Shown piece by piece: positions 1-7,982 of a stretch of 49,447 bases of DNA. Position numbers and translations under genes: made by a program. The DNA is from Alphaproteobacteria bacterium (GTDB lineage Bacteria > Pseudomonadota > Alphaproteobacteria > Rs-D84). The DNA is taken from positions 1-49,447 of the forward strand of contig JAFZHX010000039.1 in assembly GCA_017554665.1 (NCBI GenBank). Direction: 5' to 3'. A model generated the notes under the pieces. That model saw only the letters and a list, made by a program, of their open reading frames with translations. It was not told the DNA's origin and did not search any database. The number at the start of each line of letters is the position of its first letter. Position 1 is the first letter of the stretch.

Positions 1-26
1 AAATGCTTATATCTGTAAAGACAAAA

Positions 27-782
27 TTACTTCATAGAATTATATATTGCCGCACGCATCGTCGAGCTCGATTTCATAGAATCTACACACTGTGCATAAC
101 AATATGTATCACATCCTTCGGCACCATATTTTGTATAACGCGTTACATAGTACCAATCAGATAAAAACGGTGTAATTACACGACAATAACAATAATAGTT
201 TGCAGACAAATCTGTACTGCTATTACTTACGGAAGTAACTGTATCGCCTGAATCCGGCTTTTTATCACCACAATAAGAAATACCTGTTATTGTGCGTCCA
301 CTAGCAGTTAACGACCAATCCATACGATTTCCTTGTTGAGAATAACTTCCCGTAGGGGCTACTGAAGAATCAAAGTCCACCCTGCACTGTTTTAGCGATG
401 TCGCATAATACACTTTATCATTATGATTCATATGCATCGCATTTGTTGTTCGCCCTTCTATTAGCGGTGAATAACAAACAGTCGAATTAATAGAAACATT
501 TAAAGAAGGAACTGTTATTTTCTGCGAATACAAAGGCGCAGACACAACAACATCAGTATTTACTTTGGAAACACCAGCACCACATACATAATCTGGGAAA
601 CACTCTTCATCACCATTACAAGTTGACGATACTTCACCAATTTGTGTTGTACCTGTACCACACGAAGCACTAATCACTAAATCGCTATCACGATAATTAG
701 ATGAAATATAGCCAGAAGGACAGCTAGCTGCAAACGCATCTAGTACAAACATCCATACAAAAGCCACTTTCAACCACTTCAT
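27..782 (-). CDS. Secreted cysteine-rich protein, paralogue of upstream gene
   Basis: 251 residues. I do not recognise a named family. Residues 1-19 (MKWLKVAF...AFA) form a Sec signal peptide, so the mature protein is outside the inner membrane. It has 13 cysteines, which points to a disulfide-stabilised fold. The C-terminal ~55 residues share a pattern with the gene just upstream (788-1222): NY-x-C-x-C, then a Trp, then C-x3-C-x3-C. The two genes are separated by 5 nt and are surely one operon of diverged duplicates. The middle is rich in Ser, Thr and Asn, like a surface or periplasmic protein. The large Cys-rich proteins at 36-44 kb have the same character but no clear sequence match. Function unknown. 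Confidence 0.8.
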   Translation of the reverse strand: MKWLKVAFVWMFVLDAFAASCPSGYISSNYRDSDLVISASCGTGTTQIGEVSSTCNGDEECFPDYVCGAGVSKVNTDVVVSAPLYSQKITVPSLNVSINSTVCYSPLIEGRTTNAMHMNHNDKVYYATSLKQCRVDFDSSVAPTGSYSQQGNRMDWSLTASGRTITGISYCGDKKPDSGDTVTSVSNSSTDLSANYYCYCRVITPFLSDWYYVTRYTKYGAEGCDTYCYAQCVDSMKSSSTMRAAIYNSMK

Positions 783-787
783 ATCTA

Positions 788-1222
788 TTATATAAAATTC
801 GACATTATTGTATTTCTAAATGTTCTATCAACCTCGTTATCATACTTAAACGCATTTTTGCACCCGATATTACACGAACGTTTGCAATCTTCTACATCAT
901 CATACACCGCGCGCAAAACCCACTTCGATATCATAGGCTCGGCCATCATACACCAGCACCGATAATTATTAGCCAATGTCGTACTGGTGGTTAAATAAGT
1001 ACGAACACTAACATCCGCTGTTCCTGTATTCTGAGCACACATACCAATCAGCTGAACAACTGTACCATCACAATCAACACGAGAATCACTCTGATTATAA
1101 TCATCCCAAATAGGAGCACACACTGTATTCGGGTTTAACTTTACACAGCGACCAGTTACCGCAAATGCAGGCACAGCAACAAGCGCCACAAAAGCCACCA
1201 GATACAATAACTTATACCTCAT
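788..1222 (-). CDS. Secreted cysteine-rich protein, first gene of the pair
   Basis: 144 residues when started at the ATG at 1222. That start gives a clean signal peptide (MRYKLLYLVAFVALVAVPAFA) and has a GGAG Shine-Dalgarno 6 nt upstream. A longer reading to 1297 adds a Cys/Arg-rich stretch before the signal peptide and is unlikely. The mature part has 9 cysteines and ends in the NY-x-C-x-C ... W ... C-x3-C-x3-C pattern shared with the downstream gene. A promoter-like TTGATG/CATATA pair lies near 1286-1315, and the transcript would begin with a small perfect hairpin (CCCAT-AAA-ATGGG, 1261-1273). Function unknown; a secreted disulfide-bonded structural protein is a guess. Confidence 0.8.
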   Translation of the reverse strand: MRYKLLYLVAFVALVAVPAFAVTGRCVKLNPNTVCAPIWDDYNQSDSRVDCDGTVVQLIGMCAQNTGTADVSVRTYLTTSTTLANNYRCWCMMAEPMISKWVLRAVYDDVEDCKRSCNIGCKNAFKYDNEVDRTFRNTIMSNFI

Positions 1223-1332
1223 AACTCTCCAGTTCCTTTCCCTTTTCATACAACAACAGCCCCATAAAATGGGTTTCCTATATGAAAAGACTAGCAAATT
1301 TCATCAAAGTGTGTAAAGGAAAAACGGCAATA

Positions 1333-1358
1333 AAAAAATGCCCGATTGGGCATTTTTT
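1333..1358. terminator. Bidirectional intrinsic terminator
   Basis: ATGCCC-GATT-GGGCAT hairpin flanked by an A run on one side and a T run on the other. It lies just beyond the TAA at 1360-1362 that closes the ctpA reading frame if the internal TAG is ignored, so it fits the full-length gene. Confidence 0.8.
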
Positions 1359-1359
1359 A

Positions 1360-1527
1360 TTATTCGTCTTCTGATTGTTTTTCATCTTGTCGATTTTGCA
1401 ACTTTCCCATTGCAATCACCATATCCATAGCACGCTGTAACTGATAATCTTGTGCATCTTTTTCTTCATCAGTCAACTCTTCTTTTTCTTTATCTTTATC
1501 TGACTTTTTATCAGATTTTTTCTTGGC
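1360..1527 (-). other. ctpA: In-frame C-terminal tail of ctpA beyond the TAG stop
   Basis: Directly after the TAG at 1528-1530 the frame stays open for 55 codons to a TAA at 1360-1362, right at the terminator. The peptide starts AKKKSDKKSDKDKEKEE and then contains DAQDYQLQRAMDMV. That segment matches the Asp-x-Gln-Leu-x-x-Ala-(L/M)-(D/E) helix which ends alphaproteobacterial CtpA proteins. The tail is therefore real coding sequence separated from the gene by one stop codon. Confidence 0.75.
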
Positions 1528-2727
1528 CTATTCATTTTTCAGCGCATTTTTAAACGAAGCTTCAGAATACATACTTTCTTTTTTCTCTAAAACTTCTAAC
1601 TTTGATTGCAACACTTCAACATCAGGAGTAATACCTTCATTTTGGATAGAACGACCAGATGGAGTATAGTAACGCGCAATAGTTATATGAATAGCAGTAC
1701 CATCACCCAATGGTTTTTGCTGTTGTACACTACCCTTACCAAAAGATTGAGAGCCCATAACCAAACCACGGCCATTATCTTGCAATGCACCCGCAACGAT
1801 TTCAGAAGCCGAAGCCGAACCATGATTAATCAAAACAACAACAGGTTTACCATTTGCCAAATCGCCTGACTGTGCATAAACACGATCGATATCAGATTCT
1901 TTCTTGCCACGTGTTGATACAATTTCACCACTATCCAAGAAAGCATCTGAAACTTGAATTGCTGCTGTCAGATATCCACCTGGATTGTTACGAACATCCA
2001 ACACATACCCAACAACATTTTTCTTTTCCAGTTTTTCCATTGCATCTTTTAAATCGCGTGCTGTTGTTGCGCCAAAATCAGAAATTCTGACATAACCAAT
2101 TTTTGGAGTATCTTTATCTTCCTTGTCAGCATTCGCCAACACTTTTTCTTCAAACTTAACAGACTTTACCTTGATAATATCGCGCTTCAAAGTCAAAGTC
2201 TTAGGTTCTCCATCTTCTGAAATGATAGTCAACTTGACCTTTGTTCCTGGTCTGCCCTTCATCTTTTTCACCGCCTGATTCAAAGTCAAATCAAACACTT
2301 GTTCATCATCGATATGCGTAATGTAATCGCCAGCCTTGATACCCGCCTTGTCTGCAGGAGTATCATCAATTGGAGAAATAACACGAACAGCGCCTTTGTC
2401 GCTTGTAATTTGAATACCCAAACCACCAAATTCTCCATATGATTTTTCGCTAAACTCTTTAAAATCATCCGCAGACAAATAAGAAGAATGAGGGTCCAAA
2501 GCACCCAACATACCGTTCATCGCAGCTTCCAGCATCTTTTTTTCATCTGCTTCTTCAACAAAATTCTCACGAGCAACTTCAAAAACCATCGCCAATTTTT
2601 TCAACTCTTCATAAATCTGCTCATCTGTCAGATGTACCACAGGTTCTTCTTTTTTAGTTTTTTTCGCTGCTAAACAGTCTGTCATTGGTGCAACCAAAGC
2701 CATAAACACTAATATTTTCTTTAACAT
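1528..2727 (-). CDS. ctpA: Carboxyl-terminal processing protease (S41A), stopped by in-frame TAG
   Basis: 399 residues from the ATG at 2727, chosen because it starts a signal peptide (MLKKILVFMALVAP...CLAA) and follows a GGAAGAGGT ribosome site. A longer start at 2817 adds an unlikely leader. Order: signal peptide, N-terminal helical domain with the DPHSSYL motif, PDZ domain (FGGLGIQI ... AGIKAGDYI), then the S41 protease domain. The Ser-Lys dyad is visible as the Ser in NHGSASASEI and the Lys in SFGKGSVQ. The family cleaves periplasmic proteins near their C-termini. The frame ends at a TAG, yet 55 more in-frame codons carry the usual family tail. Either a nonsense mutation (for example CAG to TAG), readthrough, or a sequence error explains this. 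The catalytic core is intact. Confidence 0.93.
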   Translation of the reverse strand: MLKKILVFMALVAPMTDCLAAKKTKKEEPVVHLTDEQIYEELKKLAMVFEVARENFVEEADEKKMLEAAMNGMLGALDPHSSYLSADDFKEFSEKSYGEFGGLGIQITSDKGAVRVISPIDDTPADKAGIKAGDYITHIDDEQVFDLTLNQAVKKMKGRPGTKVKLTIISEDGEPKTLTLKRDIIKVKSVKFEEKVLANADKEDKDTPKIGYVRISDFGATTARDLKDAMEKLEKKNVVGYVLDVRNNPGGYLTAAIQVSDAFLDSGEIVSTRGKKESDIDRVYAQSGDLANGKPVVVLINHGSASASEIVAGALQDNGRGLVMGSQSFGKGSVQQQKPLGDGTAIHITIARYYTPSGRSIQNEGITPDVEVLQSKLEVLEKKESMYSEASFKNALKNE

Positions 2728-2830
2728 TTTTATACCTCTTCCAAAATCAATATTCAAAACGCATACAGCATAAAACAAAATACACCATATCGCAAGCATG
2801 TTTTGCACAACAAACATTTTTTATAAATAC

Positions 2831-2858
2831 TTGACATTTTATGTTTTTGTACTACAAT
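2831..2858 (+). promoter_or_regulatory. Promoter of the 2865 gene, leaderless type
   Basis: TTGACA (2831-2836), 16-nt spacer, TACAAT (2853-2858), then exactly 6 nt to the ATG at 2865. The expected start of transcription is therefore the A of the start codon. There is no Shine-Dalgarno sequence. Confidence 0.65.
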
Positions 2859-2864
2859 TCGAAT

Positions 2865-3920
2865 ATGAAAGACATTAGTACAACAAGTTTTATAAGCACT
2901 CCTCTTTACAATCCAAATATACTGGATCACCCAACCAGTATGGATCTGTCAACGCCAAGCATATTGATATTAGGCGGTGAAAATACAAACTCCGTAATTT
3001 GGGCGCGCAACTACTGTTTAAGCATTGCAAAAACGCTACATTTTAACGAAATTAAAAGTGGCATAAATATATATTCTGCATCATATAAACTTGGCAATCG
3101 CAATAGCTGCCTTGACCGCTTAAACCTGTTCCGCGAATATCGTGAAACTAAACAGCTATTAAATTACGGCAACGGATTGACTATGACAGACCTCACATAC
3201 ATGAACCAGTCATACCCATTAAGCAACACATTTCCACAATATATATATGATGTTCTTAACTTTGCTTTTTTACCACGACTGGTTGGTCGAAATGAACAAA
3301 TGCTGCCACCAAAGAAAGTAAAAGACAACTTTAGAAAAATGATAATTTTCACACATTGTCATGGCGCTTATGTACTGCGAATGATAGAAAAGTATCTGCT
3401 TCAAGAATTTAATAAATTCACATACAGTTTATCAGATATGCACGACATACAAAAAAGCATACTAGTAATAAATCATGCACCATTTGCACCATTGGAACAA
3501 TGCAAGTTCTCTGCTCTTTCGTTTCTAAGCGCATCTGACCAGCAGATAGGCTATTACAATGAACTCAGTTATAATATGCAAAACTCGCCAGAAACATTCC
3601 AACCTGCATTTTTTGGCTCAAAGTTCGGCAATGCAATGATTACAAGCAGAATTAAAAAAGATATTGAAAAAGAACATAGCCAAGTTGGTCTTAGTGGTGA
3701 TAAAAACGCCAATCACACATTGACGGCAAACGGGCAAATACTATTTGCCGTGGAACGCAATGCTCTACTAGAAGGAACGCGTGCTATGCTTGCAGGCAGA
3801 GCGATACCAGAAATATCAAAACTAATCCGTTCCCAAGAAAAAGGCTTGGAATACGATTTTCAGGATTTCAAAAGTCGCGGTCAGCAAATATGCACAGATT
3901 TAAATATCAAAGCACATTAA
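2865..3920 (+). CDS. Uncharacterised protein, hydrolase-like elbow
   Basis: 351 residues from the ATG at 2865; an ATG at 2841 lies inside the promoter and is rejected. No signal peptide, so probably cytoplasmic. I do not recognise the family. A strand-turn-helix element, KMIIFTHCHGAYVLRMIEKYL-like around residues 165-185, resembles the nucleophile elbow of alpha/beta hydrolases with Cys in place of Ser (T-H-C-H-G). An early segment (SILILGGENTNS) looks like a first beta strand with a turn. It sits 15 nt upstream of an APH-like kinase and the two are probably cotranscribed. A hydrolase or acyltransferase role is only a suggestion from the motif. Confidence 0.75.
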   Translation: MKDISTTSFISTPLYNPNILDHPTSMDLSTPSILILGGENTNSVIWARNYCLSIAKTLHFNEIKSGINIYSASYKLGNRNSCLDRLNLFREYRETKQLLNYGNGLTMTDLTYMNQSYPLSNTFPQYIYDVLNFAFLPRLVGRNEQMLPPKKVKDNFRKMIIFTHCHGAYVLRMIEKYLLQEFNKFTYSLSDMHDIQKSILVINHAPFAPLEQCKFSALSFLSASDQQIGYYNELSYNMQNSPETFQPAFFGSKFGNAMITSRIKKDIEKEHSQVGLSGDKNANHTLTANGQILFAVERNALLEGTRAMLAGRAIPEISKLIRSQEKGLEYDFQDFKSRGQQICTDLNIKAH

Positions 3921-3935
3921 TATGGGACTAGCATA

Positions 3936-4859
3936 ATGACAAACAGTACAAAAAATCTTATTCATGGCCGCGAAACATATATCGCTGATTTTGGGCAAGA
4001 TTTTGTTATGAAACGTCCACTACCAACTTTTGGCCCAGATAAATGCGAAGCTTGGTTACGCAAACAACATCGCACAAAACTAGCAATTGATGAAATTTAC
4101 AACATTGGCAATCCTCGTTATAATATTCCACGCATGCTGTACATCAAAAACGACGAATTTCAGTTACTTGAAGAACGCGCACCTGGCATGCATTTGACAG
4201 CAGATTTATTCAGAACACTATCACAGCGCCAAAAATATGAAATCATTGATGGTATTGCAGCTTTTTTAGTTGATATGAACGAGCTTAAGCCAATACAAAA
4301 CATTAACAATCACAAGATTTCAACCGAATTAAAATTTGATAGGCTTTGCAATTTTATCTACAACAAAATGGATAACTGGTTCACTAGCGAAGAAATCCAA
4401 TATATGGAGCAAATGTGCTATAACATTGAAAACTTCACCTATGACACCCGTTACGCTTGGTCTCATTGCGATTTAAATTCTGGCAATGTGCTATACGACC
4501 CACAAACCAGCAAGTTATCATTTATTGACTTTGCCGAAGCAGATTATAGCTTTATCTATCGAGATATTTTTTCACCATTACAAATCGAGCTTGGCATATA
4601 TAAACATGTGTATCAAAGATACTATCAGTTGCACGACAAGCGCAAATATTCTATGCCATCTGCAACTAATGACACTTTGCGCGACATAATGAAGTTCCGT
4701 ATGATGTTTATTTTATTACGCCGTTTCATCAAGGCTTCTGACGATTTGCGAACAAACCCTCAATCAGGCAAAAGCATTCAAAATAATCTTAATAAAATAG
4801 CTTTCATGCGAGAACAAATAGCCGCGATTAAAAAACTTGATAAACAGTGCGCTAAATAA
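3936..4859 (+). CDS. APH/choline kinase-like phosphotransferase
   Basis: 307 residues. The catalytic loop is clear: SHCDLNSGNVLYD (the HxDxxxxN pattern of the aminoglycoside phosphotransferase/choline kinase fold) followed by the metal-binding FIDFAEA (Asp in place of the DFG Asp). An N-terminal ATP-binding lobe with FVMKRPLP (Lys candidate for ATP binding) and LLEERAPG as hinge precedes it. The substrate is unknown: candidates are choline, ethanolamine, a sugar or an amino sugar. Real drug-resistance kinases of this fold exist, but nothing here points to resistance. It follows the 2865 gene at 15 nt spacing, suggesting a two-gene unit. Confidence 0.8.
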   Translation: MTNSTKNLIHGRETYIADFGQDFVMKRPLPTFGPDKCEAWLRKQHRTKLAIDEIYNIGNPRYNIPRMLYIKNDEFQLLEERAPGMHLTADLFRTLSQRQKYEIIDGIAAFLVDMNELKPIQNINNHKISTELKFDRLCNFIYNKMDNWFTSEEIQYMEQMCYNIENFTYDTRYAWSHCDLNSGNVLYDPQTSKLSFIDFAEADYSFIYRDIFSPLQIELGIYKHVYQRYYQLHDKRKYSMPSATNDTLRDIMKFRMMFILLRRFIKASDDLRTNPQSGKSIQNNLNKIAFMREQIAAIKKLDKQCAK

Positions 4860-4866
4860 ACATCCT

Positions 4867-4895
4867 TTGTTTTTCAATTTGCTTTTTGATATAAT
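4867..4895 (+). promoter_or_regulatory. Promoter of the YbhN/MprF-like gene
   Basis: TTGTTT (4867-4872), 17-nt spacer, TATAAT (4890-4895). The gene's ATG at 4932 has an AAGGA ribosome site, so this transcript has a normal leader of about 30 nt. Confidence 0.6.
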
Positions 4896-4931
4896 ACTGA
4901 TATCATATCGGTCGCTTTAAAAAGGATTTTT

Positions 4932-5954
4932 ATGTCAACCCAGACAAAACGCCTGATAAAAAAAATTATAAGTTATTCAGGTATTTTCTTTTTCGTATTG
5001 GCAGCAGGTATGCTATGGTGGCAGCTACGAAATTACACTTTATCCGATATTGCGCACGCAATATTCGACATTCCATTTATCAATTTAGTTCTGGCATGCG
5101 TTGCATGTTTGGCGGGCTATTTGGCATTATCATTATATGATTATTTGGCATTACACTATGTCGGTGGCAAGGTTACATGGTGGAAATGGATGTTGGCTGG
5201 CATGCTTGGCTTTGCCATCAGTAACAATGCTGGACACGCAGTGGTCAGTGGTGGCGCTATTCGATACAGATTATATACTCGTTGGCGCATTCGTGGCACA
5301 GATATATTAAAGATGCTTACAATCTCTGGCTTCACCTACTTTTTAGGCGCATCTGCAATTGTTGTTATTGGCTATTTTTTAATTCCAAGCGATGTTTTCC
5401 ATAACTCTATTGGCATCAGCATGGGCCTGAATACATTATTTATTTTCTGCACAACAGTATTACTAACATATTTTGCAGTTACATTGATATTCCACAAAAA
5501 AAGCATACGCATTAGCAAAGTGAACTTTCAAGTTCCATCGGTACAAATGGCATTTGCTCAAACAATTTTGGGAATTACAGACAGTGTTCTTGCTGGTTTG
5601 GTTTTGTATTTTTGCTTGATTCCATTTGTAGAAATACCATTTACTACTTTTATTGGTCTGTTCGTAATTGCTCAAACAACTGGTGTATTCAGTCAAGTAC
5701 CTGGTGGCATTGGTGTTTTTGAAACTGTATTTATGTTGGCTTTGCCTGACTCTGTTGACAAGGCTAATATATTTGGTGCTTTATTGGCATACAGAATTAT
5801 ATACTATGTATTGCCATTGATTGGCATTGGCAGCTTATTCTTTATCTACGAACGTTGGTTGCGTTCACGCATGAAACGTTGGCTGGCAGAAGCAAAAGAA
5901 AAAATTCCTGCTAAAATCAAAAACATTAAAAACGAAATAAAAATCAGAAAATAA
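4932..5954 (+). CDS. YbhN/MprF N-terminal-type polytopic membrane protein
   Basis: 340 residues with about eight hydrophobic segments and a very basic C-terminal tail. The SNNAGHAVVSGGAIRYRLY stretch (near residues 95-115) and the later QVPGGIGVFETV motif are hallmarks of the UPF0104/LPG synthase transmembrane family (E. coli YbhN, flippase half of MprF). These proteins sit in the inner membrane and are linked to lipid or lipid-linked glycan translocation. The cytoplasmic aminoacyl-transferase half of MprF is absent, so this is the membrane-only form. Own promoter; followed 66 nt later by a doubtful small ORF and RNase E/G. Confidence 0.85.
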   Translation: MSTQTKRLIKKIISYSGIFFFVLAAGMLWWQLRNYTLSDIAHAIFDIPFINLVLACVACLAGYLALSLYDYLALHYVGGKVTWWKWMLAGMLGFAISNNAGHAVVSGGAIRYRLYTRWRIRGTDILKMLTISGFTYFLGASAIVVIGYFLIPSDVFHNSIGISMGLNTLFIFCTTVLLTYFAVTLIFHKKSIRISKVNFQVPSVQMAFAQTILGITDSVLAGLVLYFCLIPFVEIPFTTFIGLFVIAQTTGVFSQVPGGIGVFETVFMLALPDSVDKANIFGALLAYRIIYYVLPLIGIGSLFFIYERWLRSRMKRWLAEAKEKIPAKIKNIKNEIKIRK

Positions 5955-6020
5955 ATACCTTGAAAACCTATATAATGTCGTGTTACAATAACCCTTGTGT
6001 ATGACATAGGATTATAAAAA

Positions 6021-6245
6021 GTGTTTATATTGTCACTAATTTCAATAATTTGCATGGTGCTGTTGGTTATCGTAGCACTTTCTCTTGGCATGGGCTTGGA
6101 CGCCCCATGGGGACAAGTTATTGCTGTTTCATACACCGCCAAAACAAAAGGATTATTAAATGTCAAAAAAAATATATGTGGATGCAGTCCACCCGGAGGA
6201 AACACGTGTAGTAGTTGTAGATACAGCAACTGGCCGTGTATCTGA
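6021..6245 (+). CDS. Possible small hydrophobic protein upstream of rne
   Basis: 74 codons from a GTG start. The first ~25 residues (MFILSLISIICMVLLVIVAL) would be one membrane helix, and the last 29 codons overlap the start of RNase E/G in another frame and look like shadow sequence. No clear ribosome site. It could be a short leader peptide whose translation affects rne, or chance. It is listed because the 66-205 nt upstream of rne otherwise holds no gene. Low confidence. Confidence 0.25.
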   Translation: MFILSLISIICMVLLVIVALSLGMGLDAPWGQVIAVSYTAKTKGLLNVKKNICGCSPPGGNTCSSCRYSNWPCI

Positions 6246-7953
6246 TTTTGATGTTGAAACAACCACTAAACCTCAGATAAAAGGTAATATTTATCTGGCC
6301 AAGGTTATACGTGTTGAACCATCATTACAGGCTGCATTTGTTGATTATGGAACTGGGAAAAATGGCTTTTTACCATTTTCTGAAATACACCCAGATTATT
6401 ATCAAGTAACCCCAGAACAAAAGAAAAAGTTACTGGAACTGGCACATGCCAACATCGTTGATGACGACGACGACCCAAATGACGAAGAAGACGAAGTCGC
6501 AGAATACGATGACCACAGCGCAGGCGAAGATAACAATGAATTTGTAAAACGTGCACGCGAATTTAAAATTCAAGATGTAATCAAACCAAAACAAATCTTG
6601 TTAATCCAAGGCGTAAAAGAAGAACGCGGACAAAAAGGCGCTTCTATGACAACATACTTGTCATTAGCTGGCCGTTTCGCTGTTTTGATGCCTAACTCTC
6701 GCAAGCGCAATAGTTATGGAATTTCTAAAAAGATTTCTGACAAAGCCGAACGCGCAAGACTGCGTGAAATATTGCATGATTTAAAAATTCCAAAGGGCAT
6801 GACTGTCGTTCTACGTACAGCTGCTATGGGCGCAACTGCAACAGACATTGCTGCAGACTATGACTATTTGGTTGGTTTGTGGAACGAAATTCGCAAAACA
6901 ACTTTGTCATCTGTTGCACCTGTAACAATTCACACCGAAGATTCTTTATTACGCCGTGTTGTTCGCGACTTTGTTAGCGACAAAGAAGACGTACTGACAA
7001 TCCAAGGCGAAGAAGCATTTGATGCAGCTAAACAATACTTTCAACAGATGTACGGTCGCGCACCACGCAAACAACTGATACATTACAAAGACGCAGCAGT
7101 TCCATTAATGGTCAAAGCTGGTGTTGAAAAACAACTAGAAGGCTTGCACGGACCTTATGTTCAATTACCATCTGGTGGTTCTTTGGTTATCAACCAGACC
7201 GAAGCAATGGTTACAATTGACGTTAACTCTTCACGCGCGATAAAAGAAAAAGACATCGAACAAACAGCTTTGAATACCAATCTAGAAGCAGCCGAAGAAA
7301 TTGCATTGCAATTGCGTTTGCGCGACTTGGCAGGTATTGTTGCGGTTGACTTTATCGATATGGAAGAAGAAAAAAATAACCGCAAGCTAGAATTGAAAAT
7401 GCGCGAAGTTATGAAACGTGATCGTGCACGCACTCAGGTTGCAAAAATAAACAACTTTGGTGTATTGATGTTATCTCGTCAAAGACTGCGCAGCAGCTTT
7501 ATGGAATCTTCATATGTACCATGTCCACATTGCATGGGTGCTGGTGTTGTTCCTTCAATTCAAACAGCTGCAGTTATATTGTTCCGTCATTTACAAGAAA
7601 AGCTGTTGGCAAAATCTGCCCAGAAAATCATTATGACTGTACCAACTGATGTTGCTGTGTATTTATTGAATCACAAGCGCGCAGAATTGGCAGCAATGGA
7701 ATCTGAATTTGAAACAGAAATCGTAATTGTTGGCGATGACAGCTTGCTGAACATTGACCAATATTCAATTCAACGCGTTGCTCCAGAACAGAACAAAACA
7801 GAAGATTTGTTAAACGCGTACGCACCATCGACCGAGATCAAAAAGAAGCACGCTCAGCATAACGATGCCAAGCGTACGACAGTATCTGCGAACCGTCGTA
7901 AGAAGAAAAAACAGCCAAAGAAAAAGAGTATTTGGCAAAAGCTAATAAGCTAA
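6160..7953 (+). CDS. rne: Ribonuclease E/G family endoribonuclease
   Basis: 597 residues. It cleaves single-stranded AU-rich RNA in mRNA decay and in rRNA/tRNA processing. N-terminal S1 domain (IKGNIYLAKVIRVEPSLQAAFVDYG) is interrupted by an acidic insertion at about residues 105-128 (runs of Asp/Glu). The DNase I-like domain carries the metal-binding aspartates in VTIDVNSSRA (near 354) and VAVDFIDME (near 396). The Zn-link motif CPHC is near 455. Much shorter than the ~900-1000 residues of many RNase E proteins: it lacks the long degradosome scaffold and ends in a Lys-rich tail (RRKKKKQPKKK). RNase G is the alternative name. AGGA ribosome site 8 nt before the ATG. Confidence 0.93.
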   Translation: MSKKIYVDAVHPEETRVVVVDTATGRVSDFDVETTTKPQIKGNIYLAKVIRVEPSLQAAFVDYGTGKNGFLPFSEIHPDYYQVTPEQKKKLLELAHANIVDDDDDPNDEEDEVAEYDDHSAGEDNNEFVKRAREFKIQDVIKPKQILLIQGVKEERGQKGASMTTYLSLAGRFAVLMPNSRKRNSYGISKKISDKAERARLREILHDLKIPKGMTVVLRTAAMGATATDIAADYDYLVGLWNEIRKTTLSSVAPVTIHTEDSLLRRVVRDFVSDKEDVLTIQGEEAFDAAKQYFQQMYGRAPRKQLIHYKDAAVPLMVKAGVEKQLEGLHGPYVQLPSGGSLVINQTEAMVTIDVNSSRAIKEKDIEQTALNTNLEAAEEIALQLRLRDLAGIVAVDFIDMEEEKNNRKLELKMREVMKRDRARTQVAKINNFGVLMLSRQRLRSSFMESSYVPCPHCMGAGVVPSIQTAAVILFRHLQEKLLAKSAQKIIMTVPTDVAVYLLNHKRAELAAMESEFETEIVIVGDDSLLNIDQYSIQRVAPEQNKTEDLLNAYAPSTEIKKKHAQHNDAKRTTVSANRRKKKKQPKKKSIWQKLIS

Positions 7954-7954
7954 T

Positions 7955-7982
7955 AAAAAATCCCCCAATTGGGGGATTTTTA
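7955..7982. terminator. Bidirectional terminator between rne and the ABC exporter
   Basis: TCCCCC-AATT-GGGGGA hairpin (7961-7976) flanked by A and T runs. It serves the two convergent genes. Confidence 0.85.

Noticed and set aside
1528..1530. Genome-wide TAG reassignment (suppressor code)
   Set aside because: recO (19246) and the autotransporter (45370) end in TAG at the natural end of the family, so TAG works as a stop here.
3936..4859. Aminoglycoside resistance gene
   Set aside because: The APH fold also covers choline, ethanolamine and other kinases. Nothing in sequence or context points to a drug substrate.
5846..6262. Minus-strand 138-residue ORF
   Set aside because: It is antisense to the YbhN-like gene and the start of rne, has no ribosome site, and its sequence reads like a shadow frame.
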